The notes under the pieces were generated by a model. That model saw only the letters and a list, made by a program, of their open reading frames with translations, was not told where the DNA came from and made no database searches. Both the position numbers and the translations under genes were made by a program. Of a stretch of DNA of 64,000 nucleotides, positions 50,470 through 58,233 are shown one piece after another. Within the stretch, counting starts at the first letter, position 1, and the number at the start of each line of letters is the position of its first letter. Origin of the DNA: Chloroflexota bacterium (GTDB lineage Bacteria; Chloroflexota; Anaerolineae; Aggregatilineales; Ch27); assembly GCA_019873685.1 (NCBI GenBank), contig JAIOAT010000011.1, forward strand, positions 1 to 64,000. The letters are read 5' to 3'.

Positions 50470-53400
50470 GTGACAAGAGCAAGCAGGATCTGGGCGCGGC
50501 TCCGGTGGGCGGCTCTGGTGGCATGCCTGACCGGGTTAACGTTGCCGGTACTGGCCCAGGGGGACGGAACGCCGTCCGCGCAAGGGGTGCACGTGGTTGG
50601 CGGGATGGGGGGCCTCACGCGGGCGATGGTCGCGCTGCCCGATGGGGTACTGCTGGCGGAAGGCGATGCGCTCCTGCAGCTGGACGAGACGGGTAGAACG
50701 CTGCGGCGTGTGCAACCGGGGCGGGGGCAGGTGCAGGACCTGGCCGTGCATGGCGGAATGGTTTACCTGCTGACCGAACAGGGTCTGGCTCTGCTGGAGG
50801 TGACTGATCTGACGGAACGCAGCTTCCTCTCCGGTGGCGGGCAGGCGCTGGCTGTCAGCGATCTTGCCGTCTACGTGGCGGCCCGGCAGGCCGGAATCCG
50901 GGTTGCGGTGTTTGACCGGCGCGATGGCCTGCGCGGGCCGTGGCGCGAGATCGTGACCGCGGCTGCTGCTCGCGATTTGGCGGTTGATCCATCCGGGCGG
51001 GCGCTTTTTGTGGCGCTGGGCGAAGCTGGCGTGGCTCTCTACGATCTGGCTGACCCCGCCCAGCCACGACTGGCGGCTCAACTGGCTGAGGCCGTACCGG
51101 CCCGCACAGTGACCATCGAGGCCGGGCGGCTGCTGGTCGGCTGCGACTACCGCCTGCTGATCTATGGCCTGACTGATCCGCTCATGCCGCGCCTGCTGAG
51201 CACGTACGACCCTCTCCATGATGGTGTCGATGTGTTGCTGCGCCGGGAATGGGCTTATGTCGCCGACCGCGCCAGTGGCCTGAAGCGCTACGCCGTCGCC
51301 GACCTGCGGACGGTGCGCCTGGTTGATGCAGTGTGGCCGGGGCCAGTCTATGCCCTGGCCGATGACGAGCGTTATGTCTACGCGGCGGCGGGTCGGGAGG
51401 GGGTGTTGCTCTTTGATGCCGGGCATCCTGATGCGCTGGCGTTGCGGGCGCGGGTAGCTCTCCCCGGACAGGCCGTGGCGGTTGCGCTGGGCGGAGACGC
51501 AGCCAATCGCTGGGTAGTCGCAGGGATGGCGGAGACCGGCCTGGCGGTGATTGACTGGCGGAACGCGGATCATCCTGTTGTGCGGGCGACGCTGGCGCTG
51601 GGGGGGACGGTGCGCGATCTGGCCGTGCGCGACGCGATCGGCGTGGCGGCGCTGGAAGAGGGCGAGGTTGTTCTGATCAGTCTGGCCCGGCGGGAGTCGC
51701 CGCGGATTATCGCCCGCCTGTCGCTTGGTGGGATGCCACAGGCGATTGCCGTTGATGGCGTGCTGGCTTATGTTGCCGCCGGGGAGGCCGGGCTGTATGT
51801 GCTGGATACGACTCGCCCGCTGGCTCCGATAGTGCTTGGCCACCTCCCACCGCCGCAGGAAGCCCCCTCAGTGACCGGCGTGACGCTGGAAGGCGGCAAG
51901 CGCCTTTACCTGAGCGCGGGTGCGGCGCTGGTCATCGTTGATGTGGACGCGCCGAACGATCCACAACCGCTGGCCATCCTCCCGATTCCGGCGCAAGCGA
52001 CGGCGGCCCGCAACTTCATCGTCTATGCGGTGGGCGGCCCGGCTTTGACCACGGTCAATGCGTCTTCCAGCAATGCGCCGGAAGTGCTGGGGCGTTACCT
52101 CGCCGTCGAGGCAATCCGCGCTGTTGCCGGGCGTGGCGATCGCGTCTGGCTGGCCGGGGAGGGTGCTGGCGCGGCTGCAGTGGGGCTGGCGCTGGATGCT
52201 GCTGGCAGGCCGCAGGAATTGCTGGCGGCAGGCCGGGGAGGTCAGGGGGCGGCATTGGACTGGATGGCGGACGGCACGCCGTTGCTGGCGCAATCCGATG
52301 GGACGCTGCTGCGGCTGGACGGGGCGAGGCCGGTGACGTTACGGATCGGGTTGTCGCCGGGACTGGCTCTGACTAGCGCCGGAGACGGGCAGCTGGCGCT
52401 GGGCGGGCAGGGCTGGGCTGTGCTGGATGTGGCTGACCCGTTGCGCCCGGTTGTCCTGCAAACAGGAGATGCGCCGGGTGGGATCGAGAGCGTGGTCAGC
52501 GCCGGGTCGACAACCTTTCTGGCGCTGGGTGAGCAGGGCATCCAGGCAGTCGGGGCGCGGGCAGGGCACTGGCAGCCCGATACCACCGCCGGAGCCACGC
52601 GCCAGCTGGCGGTTGAAGGCAGGTTCCTCTATGCAGCAGAAGACGGGCCAGGGCAGGGGGGAAGTCTGCGGGTCCTGGCGACGGATCCGCTGGGGACGGT
52701 GACAGCAGTGCCTCTGCCGGGGCCGGCGCAGCGCGTTGCCATCAGCGAGGGGCGAGCCTATGCAGGGTATCGGAACGGTGTGAACGGCGCGGGTGGGCTG
52801 GCGGTGATCGACGTGAGCGCGCCGACGGCTGGTCTGGAACTGGCCGGGCAGGTGGCAGTACCAGCGGACGATCTGGCGGTTTTGCCGGATGGCCGCATTG
52901 TTTACGGTGTGCACGGAACCACTTTGAGTGTGTTTGACGTGACTGCGTGGCCAACGCTGCGGATCGCCAGTACCGTCACATTGCCGGTTCCGGCGTCCCG
53001 GCTGGTCCTGCTGGATACCCGCTATCTGGCCGCCCTGCAACCCGGTCAGAGTGGCCTGTTGCTGGACCTGCGTGATCCCTGGCAGCCGATCCCGGTGGTG
53101 GCGCTGCCGGTTGGTGTGCTGGATGCTGCCGGAGGATCAGCGGCGCTGTACCTGGCTGCAGGTGATAGCGGTGTGCAGGTCGCATCGCTGGCGACGCTGG
53201 TCGATCTCCCGGCGCGATCAGTCACGTTCGATCCGGCTCCCGCGACGGCGTTGGGGGTGGCGGGCCGCTGGCTCTATGCCGTCGGCGGGGGGAAGCTGCG
53301 GCTGTATGATCTGACCGATCCGCTGGCTCCGGCGCTGGCGGCGTCTGTCGACCTGCCGGGCACGGCGGCAGATCGGCTGGTGGTCCGTGAGACGCGCCGG

Positions 53401-54591
53401 GATGGCTGCTGGCTGTACCTGAGCGCGGCGGATGGCGTCCAGGCCGTTCACCATGCGGCGGATGGTTCCCTGATCGGGCCGCTGCTGTTGGTCAACGGGA
53501 GCGGCCAACCGCTGGCAGCAGCGGAGTCCTGGCTATACCTGGGTGGTGCGGATCGGGCGCTGTACGCTGCCCTGCTGGCGGATCCGGCGGCTATCGACTG
53601 GCGGATCGCTTACCCGCTGGCGGCAGGGCGTCCGCGGGCAGTGGCAGCCTGGGATAATCGTGTTCTGGTAGCGTCCGGGGAAGGTATCACCGCGTTGACG
53701 TGGGCGACAACGACCGCCAGGCCGCCGAGTTTGCTCAGCCTGCTGGAAGGGTTGCCCGCTGCGCCGCAGAGCCTGGTCACCGGGGAGGATCGCCTGTGGA
53801 TGGCGGGCGAAGGGTTGCTCTGGCAGGTCGATGTTCGCGACCCTGCCGCGCCATCGCTGGGCTGGACATTGAGTCTCCCTGGCGCGGGCGGCAGTCTGGC
53901 GGTGTTGCCGGAAGCCAGTCGGCTGGTGGTAGCCGCCGGGCAGTGCGGTCTGTGGCTGCTGGACGTGAGCGGGGAGTCGCCGCACATCGCTGGCTGGTGG
54001 CGCGGGGAGACTGTTGAGGCGGTGGCAGCCGTTGGCAAGACCGTGGCGGCGCTGGGGGAGGGCAGCCTGACGCTGTTGCAGGTGGAACCGGACGCCTCCG
54101 TGACTCTGCCGCTGGCGTCGGCTCCCTGGCCGCCGGATGGGGCAGTCGGGATTGCCGGGGAGGCGCTGACCCTGCGCTGGGAACTGCCGCCTGAGCCGTG
54201 CAGCGCCTGGCGCTATGAGGTCTGGCTGGCCACTGGCGATGGTCCCTTTGTCCGGCTGGAGGCCGTCGAGGGCGCGCGGGTTGACGTCCCGGCGCTCCCG
54301 GCTGGCGTGGAAGTCACCTGGCGGGTCGATACGATCGCGGTATCGGGAGAAGTGCGAACAGGGTCGCCCTGGCGCTTTCAGACTGGCCCGCTGGCGACTG
54401 TGGAGTCTGGCAGTGTGCTGGCCCTGCCGGTTCTGGAAGCGACGCAGGTGCTGCAACCCGATCCCGGAGGTGTTCTAGCAGCAACGGGGCTGGATGCGCG
54501 GCAATTGCTCCCGGCGCTGGTTGGCGGCCTCCTGTTGGAAGCGGCGCTGGTGGTAGGGCTGCTGTGGTGGTGGCGGCGCGGGCGGCGCTGA
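50470..54591 (+). CDS. Secreted LVIVD/beta-propeller-type repeat protein, C-terminal membrane anchor
   Basis: 1373 aa. Signal peptide at residues 1-30 (LVACLTGLTLPVLAQ), then many units of about 40-45 residues of the form 'VYVAAxxxGLxVxDxxDPxxPxxLAxxxLPG' (for example YDLADPAQPRLAAQL, VLDTTRPLAPIVLGHL, VLDVADPLRPVVL, YDLTDPLAPALAASVDL), i.e. LVIVD repeats that build beta-propellers. Near residues 1210-1310 an immunoglobulin/fibronectin-like domain (TLRWELPPEPCSAWRYEVWL, VTWRVDTIAVSG) precedes a C-terminal membrane segment (LLPALVGGLLLEAALVVGLL) with an Arg-rich end. It is probably a surface or envelope scaffold. GTG start with GGAGGG 7 nt upstream. Confidence 0.87.
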   Translation: MTRASRIWARLRWAALVACLTGLTLPVLAQGDGTPSAQGVHVVGGMGGLTRAMVALPDGVLLAEGDALLQLDETGRTLRRVQPGRGQVQDLAVHGGMVYLLTEQGLALLEVTDLTERSFLSGGGQALAVSDLAVYVAARQAGIRVAVFDRRDGLRGPWREIVTAAAARDLAVDPSGRALFVALGEAGVALYDLADPAQPRLAAQLAEAVPARTVTIEAGRLLVGCDYRLLIYGLTDPLMPRLLSTYDPLHDGVDVLLRREWAYVADRASGLKRYAVADLRTVRLVDAVWPGPVYALADDERYVYAAAGREGVLLFDAGHPDALALRARVALPGQAVAVALGGDAANRWVVAGMAETGLAVIDWRNADHPVVRATLALGGTVRDLAVRDAIGVAALEEGEVVLISLARRESPRIIARLSLGGMPQAIAVDGVLAYVAAGEAGLYVLDTTRPLAPIVLGHLPPPQEAPSVTGVTLEGGKRLYLSAGAALVIVDVDAPNDPQPLAILPIPAQATAARNFIVYAVGGPALTTVNASSSNAPEVLGRYLAVEAIRAVAGRGDRVWLAGEGAGAAAVGLALDAAGRPQELLAAGRGGQGAALDWMADGTPLLAQSDGTLLRLDGARPVTLRIGLSPGLALTSAGDGQLALGGQGWAVLDVADPLRPVVLQTGDAPGGIESVVSAGSTTFLALGEQGIQAVGARAGHWQPDTTAGATRQLAVEGRFLYAAEDGPGQGGSLRVLATDPLGTVTAVPLPGPAQRVAISEGRAYAGYRNGVNGAGGLAVIDVSAPTAGLELAGQVAVPADDLAVLPDGRIVYGVHGTTLSVFDVTAWPTLRIASTVTLPVPASRLVLLDTRYLAALQPGQSGLLLDLRDPWQPIPVVALPVGVLDAAGGSAALYLAAGDSGVQVASLATLVDLPARSVTFDPAPATALGVAGRWLYAVGGGKLRLYDLTDPLAPALAASVDLPGTAADRLVVRETRRDGCWLYLSAADGVQAVHHAADGSLIGPLLLVNGSGQPLAAAESWLYLGGADRALYAALLADPAAIDWRIAYPLAAGRPRAVAAWDNRVLVASGEGITALTWATTTARPPSLLSLLEGLPAAPQSLVTGEDRLWMAGEGLLWQVDVRDPAAPSLGWTLSLPGAGGSLAVLPEASRLVVAAGQCGLWLLDVSGESPHIAGWWRGETVEAVAAVGKTVAALGEGSLTLLQVEPDASVTLPLASAPWPPDGAVGIAGEALTLRWELPPEPCSAWRYEVWLATGDGPFVRLEAVEGARVDVPALPAGVEVTWRVDTIAVSGEVRTGSPWRFQTGPLATVESGSVLALPVLEATQVLQPDPGGVLAATGLDARQLLPALVGGLLLEAALVVGLLWWWRRGRR

Positions 54592-54604
54592 GGGGCAACA
54601 AAAC

Positions 54605-54620
54605 ACCCGCCGCGGCGGGT
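54605..54620. repeat. 16-nt palindrome at the left edge of the tRNA-Asn duplication
   Basis: ACCCGCCGCGGCGGGT is a perfect palindrome just after the 1373-aa protein stop. It overlaps the start of the direct repeat and looks like a collapsed form of the 13-bp hairpin at 55613-55642. TTTTG follows on the minus strand. Confidence 0.6.
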
Positions 54621-54660
54621 GCTGGCAGCTCCACAGGTAGGACTCGAACCTAAAACCCAT
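54611..54660 (-). pseudogene. Displaced tRNA-Asn 3' end (att-like direct repeat)
   Basis: 50 nt that match 55634-55683 at 49 positions (one change in the T-arm side). It contains the T-arm and 3' acceptor strand of tRNA-Asn plus 18 nt of downstream flank, but no D-arm or anticodon arm. It is the pattern left when an element integrates at a tRNA 3' end. Confidence 0.75.
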
Positions 54661-54893
54661 TGACGCGGACCCAGCGGAAGCACTTGTGAATGACGGGCGC
54701 TGCGGTCTTGTCAAGAAACCAAACGTAGGCAGGAGCAGTTTCGCAGTACGCTGTCGGTGCGCACCAAATGATTAGCATGCTGGGTGTGACGGATATTTTT
54801 TGTTTTGTCAATCCTTATTGCCATTAGACAGAACTTATGCTTAACTAAGAATGTATACTGATTACTGAATAAGTTGTCAAGAAAGGTATCACT
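54661..54893. other. AT-richer stretch ahead of the secreted-protein gene
   Basis: Visibly lower GC than the rest of the window from about 54760. It carries a TATACT -10-like sequence (54854-54859), 35 nt before the ATG at 54894, with no good -35. No gene is supported. Confidence 0.45.
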
Positions 54894-55433
54894 ATGAGAC
54901 AACTAGCGCTTGTGATCTCGTTGCTGGTATTCCTGGTCTTCGGCGGCTCAACACTACTGGCTCAGGAGCCGCCCCTGGCCTGCAGCCAGGAAGACCTGAC
55001 GGCCACTATTGAGGCCATCGCCGCATCGCTGGCAGATGCGCAGGCCGCACTGGCAAACGATCCAGCACGCGCTGTGATGTTGTTGCAAGGAGTGGGTCGC
55101 ACTGCGGAGCGACAGCAAGCGGCGTGCTCCGGCCTTGCCTGGAGCGGTGAGGAGGACTTCAATAATATTGTCGAGGCAGAGCTGGAAAAGGGGGTTTACA
55201 TCCTTGAATATGAGTTCACTGGCGCCGAAGGCCATGCGCTCGGTGGCATTATGACTATTGGGTTCTCGAACTTGGTAGGAATTAGGAATCCGATGGGTCT
55301 ATTGGAGATGAATGATCCTGGTGAGACTAGTTCCGGGCGCACGCGGATCAACATCTACGACAGTGGCCCGCATCTGATCGAGTTGGATATTTCTGGCACT
55401 AGTGCTTGGAAAGCATGGCTCTATAGACCGTAA
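54894..55433 (+). CDS. Secreted protein of unknown function, likely acquired
   Basis: 179 aa. Signal peptide (residues 1-23, VFLVFGGSTLLAQ) followed by a helical part (residues 30-80) with two Cys (C30 and C77) and a beta-rich C-terminal domain (YILEYEFTGAEGH, TRINIYDSGPHLIELDI) ending LYRP. No family recognised. Its codon use and GC are lower than the neighbours, and it is the only gene between the two tRNA-Asn repeat copies. AAAGG precedes the ATG at 8 nt. Confidence 0.72.
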   Translation: MRQLALVISLLVFLVFGGSTLLAQEPPLACSQEDLTATIEAIAASLADAQAALANDPARAVMLLQGVGRTAERQQAACSGLAWSGEEDFNNIVEAELEKGVYILEYEFTGAEGHALGGIMTIGFSNLVGIRNPMGLLEMNDPGETSSGRTRINIYDSGPHLIELDISGTSAWKAWLYRP

Positions 55434-55579
55434 GGATCAAGTTCTGCCGAAGATTCCGTCGCTTCTTGTGCTGGTGGCGAGGGAAATCTGCTGCATGGCG
55501 GACATCGATTACGGTGCTTTGGCCAAGATATTTTCCCAGCTATGAACATCAAAACGGAGAACTGCTGGGGAATCAACAT

Positions 55580-55603
55580 GGGCTACCCAGCTGAGGGTAG
55601 CCC
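55580..55603. repeat. 9-bp hairpin near the tRNA-Asn terminator
   Basis: GGGCTACCC (55580-55588) and GGGTAGCCC (55595-55603) with a 6-nt loop. The flanking 55434-55579 shows no gene. Confidence 0.6.
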
Positions 55604-55612
55604 GACGCTTTA

Positions 55613-55642
55613 CCCGCCGCGATGCAGACGCATCGCGGCGGG
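55613..55642 (-). terminator. Hairpin downstream of tRNA-Asn
   Basis: A perfect 13-bp stem (CCCGCCGCGATGC at 55613-55625 with GCATCGCGGCGGG at 55630-55642) around AGAC, 10 nt after the tRNA 3' end. Strong but without a T-run. Confidence 0.6.
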
Positions 55643-55651
55643 TGCTGGCAG

Positions 55652-55724
55652 CTCCACAGGTAGGACTCGAACCTACAACCCATCGGTTAACAGCCGATTG
55701 CTCTGCCGATTGAGCTACTGTGGA
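55652..55724 (-). tRNA. tRNA-Asn (anticodon GTT)
   Basis: 73 nt. Acceptor TCCACAG pairs with CTGTGGA, with discriminator G; the D-arm AGCTCAATCGGCAGAGC, an anticodon loop CTGTTAA with GTT, and the T-arm GGTTCGAGTCC are all intact. CCA is not encoded. It has its own promoter. Part of its 3' half is duplicated at 54611-54660. Confidence 0.96.
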
Positions 55725-55737
55725 AGATTGTGCCAGC

Positions 55738-55766
55738 ATGATACCAATCGGCCCGGTCGTTGTCAA
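55738..55766 (-). promoter_or_regulatory. tRNA-Asn promoter
   Basis: Minus strand: perfect TTGACA (55766-55761), 17-nt spacer and TATCAT (55743-55738). The tRNA 5' end at 55724 is 13 nt downstream of the -10. Confidence 0.75.
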
Positions 55767-55831
55767 GCATGAATCGGCCCTGCAGACCGGGTTTGCCCCT
55801 GCATTTTGAGCGGAAAATTCCCTTCATGGGG

Positions 55832-55860
55832 TTGGGAAAAATGCCTGTTTCGCGTAGAAT
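55832..55860 (+). promoter_or_regulatory. Upstream promoter of infC-rpmI-rplT
   Basis: TTGGGA (55832-55837), a 17-nt spacer and TAGAAT (55855-55860). A leader of about 225 nt with short GC hairpins would lie ahead of infC. Confidence 0.45.
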
Positions 55861-56005
55861 ATAGGGGTCAGGTCTGGGAGCGTTGGGCTAGCGCATCCCC
55901 TTCAAAGAAGGGAACAATGTATGCCCGGCCTCCGGGCAGGCGATGACTGACTCCGCTGGCAGGCTGGTGTGGTTCTGAAAAGAGGCGGCCGCCGGGGATT
56001 CGGAA

Positions 56006-56034
56006 TTGACTGCCCTGCCTGACTATGATACACT
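56006..56034 (+). promoter_or_regulatory. Proximal promoter of infC-rpmI-rplT
   Basis: TTGACT (56006-56011), a 17-nt spacer and TACACT (56029-56034) with an extended -10 TGA. It lies about 58 nt before infC. Confidence 0.55.
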
Positions 56035-56091
56035 TTGGCGCTGAGGCGCCGTTTATCCGGCCCTTTTATTAGTTAGCGAGGGAATAAAGCA

Positions 56092-56619
56092 ATAGGCGCG
56101 ACACAGTACCGCATAAATCAGGAAATTCGGGCTCGCGAGGTGCGCCTGATCACGGAGGACAACGAGAACATCGGTGTCGTGCCCACCCGTGACGCCCTGG
56201 AACGGGCCATCCGCGTCGGCCTCGACCTGGTCGAGGTAGCTCCGAACGCGGAGCCGCCGGTTTGCCGGATCATGGATTTTGGCAAGTTCCAGTACGCCCG
56301 CGCTAAGAAGGAACGCGAAGCCCGCCGGCAGCAAAAGCAGATCGAGGTTAAGGAGATTCGGCTCCGCCCCAAGACCTCTGACCATCACCTGGAGATCAAG
56401 GTGCGCAGCGCGCGCCGCTGGCTGAGTGAAGGCATGAAGGTCAAGGTCCGCATCCAGTTCCGCGCCCGCGAGATCACCTACCCGGAGATCGGGCGCGAGA
56501 TGCTGGATCAGATCGCCGGGGCGGTGGACGACATCGCTATTGTGGAGCAGCAGCCCAGCATGGAAGGGGCAACCATGTTGATGGTGCTGGCTCCGTCACC
56601 GGACAAGAAAAAGAAGTAA
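56092..56619 (+). CDS. infC: Translation initiation factor IF-3, with an ATA start codon
   Basis: 175 aa. The N-domain begins with QYRINQEIRAREVRLI and the linker/C-domain continues KEIRLRPKTSDHHLEIKVRSAR. The family start YRINxEIRxxEVR lies upstream of any ATG, GTG or TTG in frame, so translation must begin at a rare codon. ATA at 56092 is in frame, 9 nt after GAGGG, and gives the usual length. Rare AUU/AUA/AUC starts are known in infC, where IF-3 discriminates against its own start. rpmI follows after 26 nt. Confidence 0.88.
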   Translation: MGATQYRINQEIRAREVRLITEDNENIGVVPTRDALERAIRVGLDLVEVAPNAEPPVCRIMDFGKFQYARAKKEREARRQQKQIEVKEIRLRPKTSDHHLEIKVRSARRWLSEGMKVKVRIQFRAREITYPEIGREMLDQIAGAVDDIAIVEQQPSMEGATMLMVLAPSPDKKKK

Positions 56620-56645
56620 TCGCCACGCAAGCAGGGGAGCACTTC

Positions 56646-56891
56646 GTGACCAAGAAGACCAAGAAGTTCAAACTGAAGACGTACAAGGCAGCCTCCAAGC
56701 GCTTTCGCGTCACGGGCACCGGCAAGATCATGCGCACCAAGGGCGGCAAGAGCCACCTGCGCCGTCGCCGTTCCAAGCGCACCAAGCAGATGTTGGACCG
56801 CATGCAGGAAGTGACGACCGGCGGCGAGCGCCGTCGTATCAGCCGGCTGGCCCCGTACATGAGCAAGTTCCGGGCTAACCCGCCCGGCTGA
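56646..56891 (+). CDS. rpmI: Ribosomal protein bL35
   Basis: 81 aa, rich in Lys and Arg, with the family core KTYKAASKRFRVTGTGKI, RRRRSKRTKQM and an end (ISRLAPYMSKF) typical of L35 proteins, slightly longer than the usual 65. GTG start with GGGGAGC upstream. Part of the conserved infC-rpmI-rplT order. Confidence 0.95.
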   Translation: MTKKTKKFKLKTYKAASKRFRVTGTGKIMRTKGGKSHLRRRRSKRTKQMLDRMQEVTTGGERRRISRLAPYMSKFRANPPG

Positions 56892-56977
56892 TCGGGCCGG
56901 GAGCCGCGACCATCGAACGACCTTGATCATCAGACCCGCGCCGCTGGGCCGGGTCATGTTTTGCAGGAGAAAAGACC

Positions 56978-57322
56978 GTGCGCGTAAAGAGAGGCTACAC
57001 TTCCCGCCAGCGCCATAAGAAGGTGCTCAAGCGGACTGAAGGGCAGTGGGGGACCAAGCATCGCCTGTTCCGTCGGGCCAATGAGGCCATGATGAAGAGC
57101 CTGTGGTACAGCTACCGCGACCGCCGCAACCGCCGGCGCGACCTGCGGAGCCTGTGGATCACCCGCATCAACGCCGCGGCTCGCCTCAATGGTCTGAGCT
57201 ACAGCCGGCTGATGCACGGCCTCCGCCAGGCGCAGATCGATCTGGACCGCAAGGTGCTGGCTGACATCGCTGTGCGCGATCCGCAGACCTTCACCCACAT
57301 TGTGGAAGCTGCCCGCAGCTAG
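56978..57322 (+). CDS. rplT: Ribosomal protein bL20
   Basis: 114 aa of usual length with [41 protein letters not shown] and [17 protein letters not shown] start behind GGAGAAAAG. bL20 binds 23S rRNA and in several bacteria represses this operon, so the leader upstream may hold its target; I could not identify one. Confidence 0.95.
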   Translation: MRVKRGYTSRQRHKKVLKRTEGQWGTKHRLFRRANEAMMKSLWYSYRDRRNRRRDLRSLWITRINAAARLNGLSYSRLMHGLRQAQIDLDRKVLADIAVRDPQTFTHIVEAARS

Positions 57323-57358
57323 GCGGACTGCGCCAGCGGGGCGCCCTGCGCCAACGAG

Positions 57359-57390
57359 ACGAGGTTCCGCCGACGGGCCTCGTTTTGTTT
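57359..57390 (+). terminator. Terminator of the infC operon
   Basis: ACGAGG (57359-57364) pairs with CCTCGT (57378-57383), followed by TTTGTTT. Confidence 0.7.
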
Positions 57391-57429
57391 TCCAGGCCCG
57401 GCGCAGGATAACGGGGGATGGGAGGGCCT

Positions 57430-58233
57430 ATGACTGATATCGCCAGCCCGCGTAACGAGCGGGTCAAACTGGTTAAGGCGTTGCAGAGCCGCGCCCGTCA
57501 GCGCCGCCGCGAGGGCAAGATCGTCCTGGAGGGCGTGCGCCTGATCGCCGACGCCCTCGCCTGTGGCCTGACCCCGGAATTCGTGCTCTATACGGTGGAT
57601 GAAGTCACCCTGGGCCGCCCGGCGTACCGGCTGTTTCAGCAGCTGGCGGAGTTGCACATCCCCCTGTTGTCGATCAGCCAGGGGATCATGGAGCAGATCA
57701 GTGACACGGAAACCCCGCCGGGGTTGCTGGCGGTTGTGCCGTTGCCACAGGTAGCCGTGCCGGAAGCAGTCAGTCTGGCGCTGGTGCTGGACGCCATGAA
57801 CAATCCCGGCAATCTGGGCAGTGCGCTGCGCACTGCCGCCGCTGCTGGCGTCGATGTGGTCATTCTGACCCCGAACACGGTCGACCCCTACAATCCCAAG
57901 GCGCTGCGCGGCGGCATGGGGGCGCAGTTCCGCCTGCCGATTCTGGAACTGGACTGGACGGAAATTGCGCTGCGTTTTGGCCAGTTGAACGCTTACCTGG
58001 CGGCGGCGGACGGGGCATTGCCTTACTACGCCGTGGACTGGCTGCGTCCCTCGCTGGTCATCATCGGCGGGGAGGCGCACGGGCCGACCGCACCCGCCCG
58101 CGCCCTGGCCGCCGCGACGATCGCGATCCCGATGGCCGGGCAGACCGAGTCGCTCAATGCGGCTGTAGCGACGGGTGTGATCCTCTATGAAGCCCGGCGG
58201 CAGCGCACGCTTTCCGCACAGAAAGGCGCATGA
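57430..58233 (+). CDS. SpoU/TrmH-family RNA 2'-O-methyltransferase
   Basis: 267 aa SPOUT-fold enzyme. An N-terminal substrate-binding part (SPRNERVKLVKALQSRARQRRR) precedes motif 1 NNPGNLGSALRTA, motif 2 GGEAHGPT and motif 3 IPMAGQTESLNAAVATGVILYE. It methylates ribose in rRNA or tRNA with SAM. Start ATG 57430 follows GGGAGGG closely; ATG 57418 is an alternative. The DUF711 gene overlaps its stop as ATGA. Confidence 0.9.
   Translation: MTDIASPRNERVKLVKALQSRARQRRREGKIVLEGVRLIADALACGLTPEFVLYTVDEVTLGRPAYRLFQQLAELHIPLLSISQGIMEQISDTETPPGLLAVVPLPQVAVPEAVSLALVLDAMNNPGNLGSALRTAAAAGVDVVILTPNTVDPYNPKALRGGMGAQFRLPILELDWTEIALRFGQLNAYLAAADGALPYYAVDWLRPSLVIIGGEAHGPTAPARALAAATIAIPMAGQTESLNAAVATGVILYEARRQRTLSAQKGA

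Noticed and set aside
54378..54683. Minus-strand frame whose end matches one at 55509-55766
   Set aside because: The similarity comes only from the duplicated tRNA-Asn 3' end, not from protein coding.
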